Shown here in pieces: positions 22,748 to 26,626 of a stretch of 26,626 nucleotides of DNA (its first letter is position 1; each line of letters begins with the position of its first letter). A program made the position numbers and the translations under genes. The stretch is from NCBI GenBank assembly GCA_964628455.1, contig CAZVPD010000031.1, positions 1 to 26,626 of the forward strand, read 5' to 3'. Origin of the DNA: JAQVWU01 sp964628455. Its GTDB lineage: Bacteria > Bacillota > Clostridia > Oscillospirales > CAG-272. The notes under the pieces were generated by a model that worked only from the letters and a program-made list of their open reading frames with translations, made no database searches and was not told where the DNA came from.

Positions 22748-22776
22748 ATTCTACTCCCGTTCGGTGCAATTGTCAA
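22748..22776 (-). promoter_or_regulatory. strong sigma-A promoter of the serine hydrolase gene (leftward)
   Basis: On the minus strand TTGACA (22776-22771), a 17-nt spacer and TAGAAT (22753-22748). The start codon is 30 nt beyond the -10. Confidence 0.85.
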
Positions 22777-22780
22777 CGGT

Positions 22781-22793
22781 ATCCGCGGCGGAT
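22781..22793. promoter_or_regulatory. 13-bp dyad in the divergent hydrolase/kinase intergenic region
   Basis: ATCCGC-G-GCGGAT is a perfect inverted repeat lying 4 nt upstream of the leftward -35 and 43 nt upstream of the rightward kinase start. It is a possible operator for either gene. No rightward promoter was identified for the kinase in the 118-nt region. Confidence 0.35.
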
Positions 22794-22836
22794 CTGCCGC
22801 ACGGCATGAATAAATCGGAATGCGGGTGAAAACAGA

Positions 22837-24147
22837 TTGAAAACGATCGGGATCGACATCGGAACGACGTCCGTCTGCGGGATCCGATATGACGGGGAAT
22901 CCGGACCGGAATGCGCGGTTTTGCGGAACCGGTTCGAAGAGGGACTGCCGTTTGAAAAAAACCAGGATCCGGAACGCATACTTACCGCGGTGCGGAAACT
23001 GCTCCGCATGCTCCGGAGCGACAATAGAACGGGCATAGGGATCACCGGGCAGATGCACGGGATCCTGTATACGGGGGAGGACGGCCGCGCGCTGAGTCCC
23101 TTGTATACATGGCAGGACGGCCGCGGAGACCTGGCTTTCTCGGGCGGCAGCTATGCCTCGGTTCTGAGCGCCCGGACAGGCTGCGCCGTTTCTTCGGGCT
23201 TCGGGGCGGCGACGTATTATTACGGCGTGCAGACCCGGAGCGTCCCCGCCGGCGCCGTGCGGATCTGCACGATCGGCGATTATATCGTCATGCGGCTCTG
23301 CGGGCTGAGGGAGCCTGTGATGCATTCGTCCAATGCCGCGGGCGTCGGCTGCTTTGACGCCGCAGGCGGGGATTTCAGACGGGCCGGGATCGAAAAAGCC
23401 GGGATGGACAGCCGGCTGTTCCCGAAAGTCACCGGCAGCATCGGGATCGCGGGTGAATACCGCGGCGCCGCGGTTGCCTGCGCGGTCGGGGACAATCAGG
23501 CGAGCTATATCGGTTCGGCCCGGGAGGAGGGCTGCGTTCTCGTCAACATCGGGACCGGAGGGCAGATCTCCCGCCTCTACACGGGCGGATCTCTGCCGGA
23601 AGGGACGGAGATCCGCCCGCTTTATGACGGGAAAGAACTGGCTGTATACTCGTTGCTCTGCGGCGGAAGGGCGTATGCCCTTCTCGAGCGCTTTTTCCGC
23701 GAGACGGTTTTTATGGCGACGGGGAAAAAATCACCTCCCCTGTATGACGCGATGAACCTGATCGCGGCTCCCGAAAACAGGCTCCGGGTTTCCGCCCTGT
23801 TCTCCGGCACAAGGCTGGACCCCCGGCTCCGCGGATCCGTGACCGGAATAGGCGAGGATAATTTCACGCCGCAGGCCCTGATTTACGGCACGCTTCTGTC
23901 CGTGGCGGAGGAACTGCATTCGGCTTACCGCGGCGGCGTCCCCTCCCTTCTCGCGGGTTCGGGCAGCTGCCTGCGGAAAACGCCCCTGCTCAGGCGCATC
24001 GTGTCCGGTCTGTTCGGCGCTCCCCTGATGATGACGAAGGCGTGCGAGGAGGCGGCTTCGGGCGCGGCTTTCTGCGCGCTCCTCGCGTCCGACCCTGCCC
24101 GGGCGAAGGATACGATACGCGCTCTGATCGAGTATGAGGAAGGCTGA
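22837..24147 (+). CDS. FGGY family carbohydrate kinase, sedoheptulokinase-like
   Basis: This 436-residue ATP-dependent sugar kinase of the ASKHA/FGGY fold begins with the phosphate-1 motif IGIDIGTTSVCGI. The start is a TTG (22837), because this canonical N-terminus begins right there and no in-frame ATG exists nearby. The upstream GGGTGA is a weak Shine-Dalgarno. GITGQMHGILY and PLYTWQDGRG resemble sedoheptulokinases more than xylulokinases or glycerol kinases, as does VGDNQASYIGS in the middle. NIGTGGQIS and the C-terminal LLAGSGSCLRKTPLLRRIV / ACEEAASGAAFCALL complete the ATPase fold. The product would be a phosphorylated ketose or polyol feeding the pentose phosphate pathway. At about 436 residues it is shorter than most FGGY kinases (~500) but appears intact. 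The true substrate is unproven. Confidence 0.85.
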   Translation: MKTIGIDIGTTSVCGIRYDGESGPECAVLRNRFEEGLPFEKNQDPERILTAVRKLLRMLRSDNRTGIGITGQMHGILYTGEDGRALSPLYTWQDGRGDLAFSGGSYASVLSARTGCAVSSGFGAATYYYGVQTRSVPAGAVRICTIGDYIVMRLCGLREPVMHSSNAAGVGCFDAAGGDFRRAGIEKAGMDSRLFPKVTGSIGIAGEYRGAAVACAVGDNQASYIGSAREEGCVLVNIGTGGQISRLYTGGSLPEGTEIRPLYDGKELAVYSLLCGGRAYALLERFFRETVFMATGKKSPPLYDAMNLIAAPENRLRVSALFSGTRLDPRLRGSVTGIGEDNFTPQALIYGTLLSVAEELHSAYRGGVPSLLAGSGSCLRKTPLLRRIVSGLFGAPLMMTKACEEAASGAAFCALLASDPARAKDTIRALIEYEEG

Positions 24148-24175
24148 AAATATCGCGTAAACCGGCCGAAAAAAC

Positions 24176-24204
24176 TTGTATAGTGTCCCGCCGTATGCTA
24201 TAAT
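24176..24204 (+). promoter_or_regulatory. sigma-A promoter with extended -10 for the amidohydrolase pair
   Basis: TTGTAT (24176-24181), a 17-nt spacer and a perfect TATAAT (24199-24204) preceded by TGC (extended -10). It lies 28-56 nt after the kinase stop, so the amidohydrolases can be transcribed independently of the kinase. Confidence 0.8.
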
Positions 24205-24212
24205 GACGGCGG
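24188..24212. repeat. inverted repeat bracketing the -10 of the amidohydrolase promoter
   Basis: CCGCCGT (24188-24194) and ACGGCGG (24206-24212) are perfect inverted arms 11 nt apart, with the TATAAT in between. A dimeric repressor bound here would cover the -10. The GC-rich arms stand out from the AT-rich promoter. Confidence 0.6.
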
Positions 24213-24234
24213 AACCGTTTTTACGGAAAGGATC

Positions 24235-25518
24235 ATGGGAATGGACGGATTACTCGATAAAATAAAAGCGATGCCCGTCATCGATACGCACGAGCATTTT
24301 ATGGACGGGGCTTCCCTCGCCTCGCTGAGACCGGATTTTTACGATATGCTGACGCCTTATGTCTGCGACATCCTTCTTTGTGCGGGCATGCCGCGGGAGC
24401 AGTGGTTTAAGCTGAACGACAAAAGCCGGGGGCAGGACGAAAGATGGGGTCTTTTCGAGCCGTATCTCGGCCTGATCAGGCACACGACTTATTTCAGGGC
24501 GGTTTTGCGCGCGATGCGGGACATATACGGCATGGAGGATGTCACGCAGGGCGAGGTGATCAAAGCCGGCGAAAAACTGGCGGAGAGCAATCATGCCGGC
24601 GCTTACGATGAACTGAAAAAAAAGAACCGGATCGAATCGGTTCTGACCTTCATACCCTTTGACGCGGCGGATGACTTTGCGTCCGGCGAACTTTTTCCCG
24701 TTCCGACCGTTTCCGATATCACCCCGCGAAGCTGCGGCGGGATCGAAAGCCTGGAAAAAGCGTCCGGAATCTGTATATCGCGTTTTGAAGAACTGATCCG
24801 GGCTGTGGAGGTCCTCTTCGGAAAATACGAAAAAGCCGGCGTCAGGGCGGTGAAGTTCGGCACGGCATACCGCAGGAAGCTGGATTTCGAATACGCTTCG
24901 TATGATGAGGCCGAAAGGGTTTTCGAAACGATCATCGGGGAGCCTCCGAACGGCGACTCGAAAATGTGCGGCGCTCCCGCTCAGGCGCTGGGCGAAAAGG
25001 ATCTGAAGCCGCTGGGTGACTTTTTGACTGACTTCATGGTCTCCGCCGCAGGCCGGCTCGGGATACCCGTCTTTTTCCATACGGGACTGCACGCCTGGAA
25101 TGAGAACAGCATCGGAGCCGCGCGGGCGTCCCATCTGGAAAAGCTGATACGCAGGCATAAAAACGTAAACTTTATCCTGCTGCACTGCGGCATGCCCTTC
25201 ATCGACGAAGCCGTTCTGCTCTGCAGGTATTATCCGAACGTATACCTGAACATGACCTGGTCGCACATCATCGACAGGGACCAGTCCTGCCTGATGATGA
25301 AGAAATTCATCGAGCTGCTTCCCGTCAACAAAATACACGCTTTCGGCGGCGACTATATCTGGCCGCAGCAGGTATACGGCCACCTGCAGTTCGCGCTTGA
25401 GAATATCGCCTCGGTGCTGGGCGGCTGCGTGTCCGGCGGGATAATGACCGAACCGCAGGCCCTCGATACAGCCCGCAGATGGCTTTACGAAAACCCCAAA
25501 GAACTTTTGAAAATCTGA
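24235..25518 (+). CDS. amidohydrolase superfamily protein, uronate-isomerase-like
   Basis: This 427-residue TIM-barrel metal-dependent protein opens with the metal-binding VIDTHEHF (H19-x-H21). Later it has a His pair context, FFHTGLH and LLHCGMPF, and a C-terminal FGGDYIWPQ with the conserved Asp typical of the amidohydrolase 2 fold. The segment HTTYFRAVLRAMRDIYG resembles uronate isomerases. A lysine lies in AVKFGTAYRRKLDF, shared with the next protein. The function could be isomerisation or hydrolysis of a sugar acid or related small molecule. Two start codons are possible: ATG 24235 (GGAAAG 4 nt upstream) and ATG 24241 (AAAGGA 8 nt upstream), which differ by two residues. The kinase upstream and the paralogue 33-nt downstream suggest a catabolic module. 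Confidence 0.85.
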   Translation: MGMDGLLDKIKAMPVIDTHEHFMDGASLASLRPDFYDMLTPYVCDILLCAGMPREQWFKLNDKSRGQDERWGLFEPYLGLIRHTTYFRAVLRAMRDIYGMEDVTQGEVIKAGEKLAESNHAGAYDELKKKNRIESVLTFIPFDAADDFASGELFPVPTVSDITPRSCGGIESLEKASGICISRFEELIRAVEVLFGKYEKAGVRAVKFGTAYRRKLDFEYASYDEAERVFETIIGEPPNGDSKMCGAPAQALGEKDLKPLGDFLTDFMVSAAGRLGIPVFFHTGLHAWNENSIGAARASHLEKLIRRHKNVNFILLHCGMPFIDEAVLLCRYYPNVYLNMTWSHIIDRDQSCLMMKKFIELLPVNKIHAFGGDYIWPQQVYGHLQFALENIASVLGGCVSGGIMTEPQALDTARRWLYENPKELLKI

Positions 25519-25551
25519 AAATACAGGACCGGCGGAATGAAAGGAACAGGG

Positions 25552-26626
25552 ATGAACAGAACATACGGACTTTTGTACGGCGCGTCCGAAAACGCGGACG
25601 TCATCAGCACGCACAGCCATCATCTGACCGACAGCGCCTTTTCGGGGCTGACCCTGTATGATGTGCTGAACAGGTCGTATATCAGCTGGATCAGCCCCCC
25701 TTTTGATAATACGGCGGAGGGATACGGGTCGCTTTTCCGGCGCATGGGCTGCAACACGTATTTCACATGGCTTGCCCGCTCTCTGGGCGCCCTGTACGGG
25801 GACGGAAAAGCTCTGAACGCGGAGAACCGCGTCATGATCGATGATAATCTGCGCGCCGCCCACGCGGATAAGGACCGCCACCTGAAAATACTGACCGATG
25901 TGTGCCGCTATAAAGCCGTGATACTCGACAAATACGACGATCCGGGATCGGATAACGGCCATCCCGGGCTCATGCGGCCCGCCTGCCGGTGCGACATGTT
26001 CCTGCACGCCGACCATGCCGGGGGCAAAGATCAGAACGGCAGCAACCCCTTCGAAGCAATCGGGTCTGTTCCGGACTCGCTTCACGAATACATCGGCTGC
26101 GTCCGTGAAGCCGTGCGGCTGAAGAAAAAAAGCGGCTGCTGCGCGCTTAAGATTGCGATCGCCTACGAGCGCGGACTCGATTTTGAGGATACGGGTTATG
26201 AACAGGCCGAGAAAGCGTATCTCAACCCCGGCGCTTCCGAAGCCGGGAAGAAAAGTCTGCAGGATTACACGATGTTCCGGCTGTGCGAGACAGCCGCGGA
26301 ATTCGGGCTTCCGCTGCAGATACACACGGGACTCGGAAGACTCGAACGGTCGGGCGCCATGCATCTGCGTCCGCTGATTGACCGTAATCCCGGAACGAAA
26401 TTCGTCCTTTTTCACGGCTCGTACCCGTGGTTCGGCGACGTCCTCGCCCTGACGCACAATTACAGGAACGTGTATCCCGACCTGTGCTGGATCCCGCTGA
26501 TCTCCTCTTCGGCCTGCGAAAGATTTCTGGACGAGGCGCTGGAGGTGGGGGACTCGACGCGCTTCTGCTGGGGCTGCGACACATGGACAGGGGAGGAAAG
26601 CTACGGGGCGCTGCTTGCTGTCAGGC
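25552..26626 (+). CDS. amidohydrolase superfamily protein, uronate-isomerase-like (3' end beyond window)
   Basis: An open frame without stops runs from ATG 25537 or 25552 to the window edge (more than 355 residues). AAAGGA 6 nt before ATG 25552 makes that start likelier. Metal-site candidates are STHSHH (H21-x-H23-H24), LQIHTGLGR, LFHGSYPWF and CWGCDTWTGEE, in the same order as in the preceding protein. LKIAIAYERGLDFE matches the VKFGTAYRRKLDFE segment of its neighbour, and CNTYFTWLARSLGALYG matches the TTYFRAVL segment, so the two are diverged paralogues. Inferred role: metal-dependent lyase, isomerase or hydrolase on a sugar-acid-like compound; substrate unknown. It follows the first amidohydrolase by 33 nt without a terminator and is probably co-transcribed with it. 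A long open frame on the opposite strand spans both genes but has no coding support. Confidence 0.85.
   Translation, partial: MNRTYGLLYGASENADVISTHSHHLTDSAFSGLTLYDVLNRSYISWISPPFDNTAEGYGSLFRRMGCNTYFTWLARSLGALYGDGKALNAENRVMIDDNLRAAHADKDRHLKILTDVCRYKAVILDKYDDPGSDNGHPGLMRPACRCDMFLHADHAGGKDQNGSNPFEAIGSVPDSLHEYIGCVREAVRLKKKSGCCALKIAIAYERGLDFEDTGYEQAEKAYLNPGASEAGKKSLQDYTMFRLCETAAEFGLPLQIHTGLGRLERSGAMHLRPLIDRNPGTKFVLFHGSYPWFGDVLALTHNYRNVYPDLCWIPLISSSACERFLDEALEVGDSTRFCWGCDTWTGEESYGALLAVR

Noticed and set aside
24250..26457. A 735-codon open frame on the minus strand across both amidohydrolase genes
   Set aside because: It lies opposite two proteins with clear family motifs, shows no recognisable domain and arises because the GC-rich plus-strand codons rarely give antisense stops.
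1..26626. CRISPR array, phage, transposon or defence system
   Set aside because: No spaced repeat array, integrase, transposase or recognised defence domain was seen on either strand.

Overview
The window looks like chromosomal DNA from an uncultured member of the Firmicutes, class Clostridia. Three things point there. The division and cell-wall (dcw) genes have Firmicutes-type content: a PASTA-bearing class B PBP, a POTRA-type DivIB/FtsQ and no ftsA beside ftsZ. The FtsZ has a clostridial-looking AHMGEGKAEGKDKAE stretch. Shine-Dalgarno sequences are strong, and near-consensus sigma-A promoters (TTGACA or TTGCAA, 17 nt, TATAAT-like) recur. A run of exactly 10 Ns inside the PBP gene (3458-3467) indicates a scaffolded draft or metagenome assembly.

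Region 1 (1-12305) is the dcw cluster. After the 3' end of an unidentified gene and a GNAT acetyltransferase, a strong promoter (880-908) starts rsmH, ftsL-like, ftsI/spoVD-like PBP (split by the Ns), murF, mraY, ftsW and murG. A second promoter just after murG drives ftsQ/divIB. A third promoter drives ftsZ through an ~85-nt leader carrying an imperfect direct repeat and a 17-bp dyad. A strong terminator closes the block. mraZ, murE, murD, murC, murB and ftsA are absent from the cluster. The genes present cover late precursor synthesis (MurF, MraY, MurG), septal glycan polymerisation and crosslinking (FtsW, PBP), the divisome scaffold (FtsL, FtsQ) and the Z ring.

Region 2 (12331-17830) is sugar metabolism. 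One promoter appears to drive a second GNAT, a small CBM9-like protein, a Gfo/Idh/MocA oxidoreductase and a GH127 family (beta-L-arabinofuranosidase-type) enzyme that overlaps the oxidoreductase by 4 nt. A second Gfo/Idh/MocA gene has its own promoter with an adjacent dyad and ends in a strong terminator, which could also act as an attenuator for the MATE exporter gene behind it.

Region 3 (17843-22800) holds membrane and solitary genes: the MATE exporter, a convergent ZIP metal transporter, a stand-alone PTS EIIC-like permease and a leftward cytoplasmic serine hydrolase of the beta-lactamase fold.

Region 4 (22837-26626) contains a sedoheptulokinase-like FGGY kinase, then a promoter flanked by a 7-bp inverted repeat that starts two tandem amidohydrolases of a uronate-isomerase-like family. 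The second runs off the window. Regions 2 and 4 read as carbohydrate catabolism without a complete transporter in view.

I found no rRNA, tRNA, CRISPR array, insertion sequence or phage gene, and no intergenic stretch longer than 300 bases. The longest is 689-946, which holds a possible terminator and the rsmH promoter. I do not see convincing evidence of a wholly new system. The most unexplained pieces are the ftsZ leader, the operator-like dyads and the tandem amidohydrolase locus.
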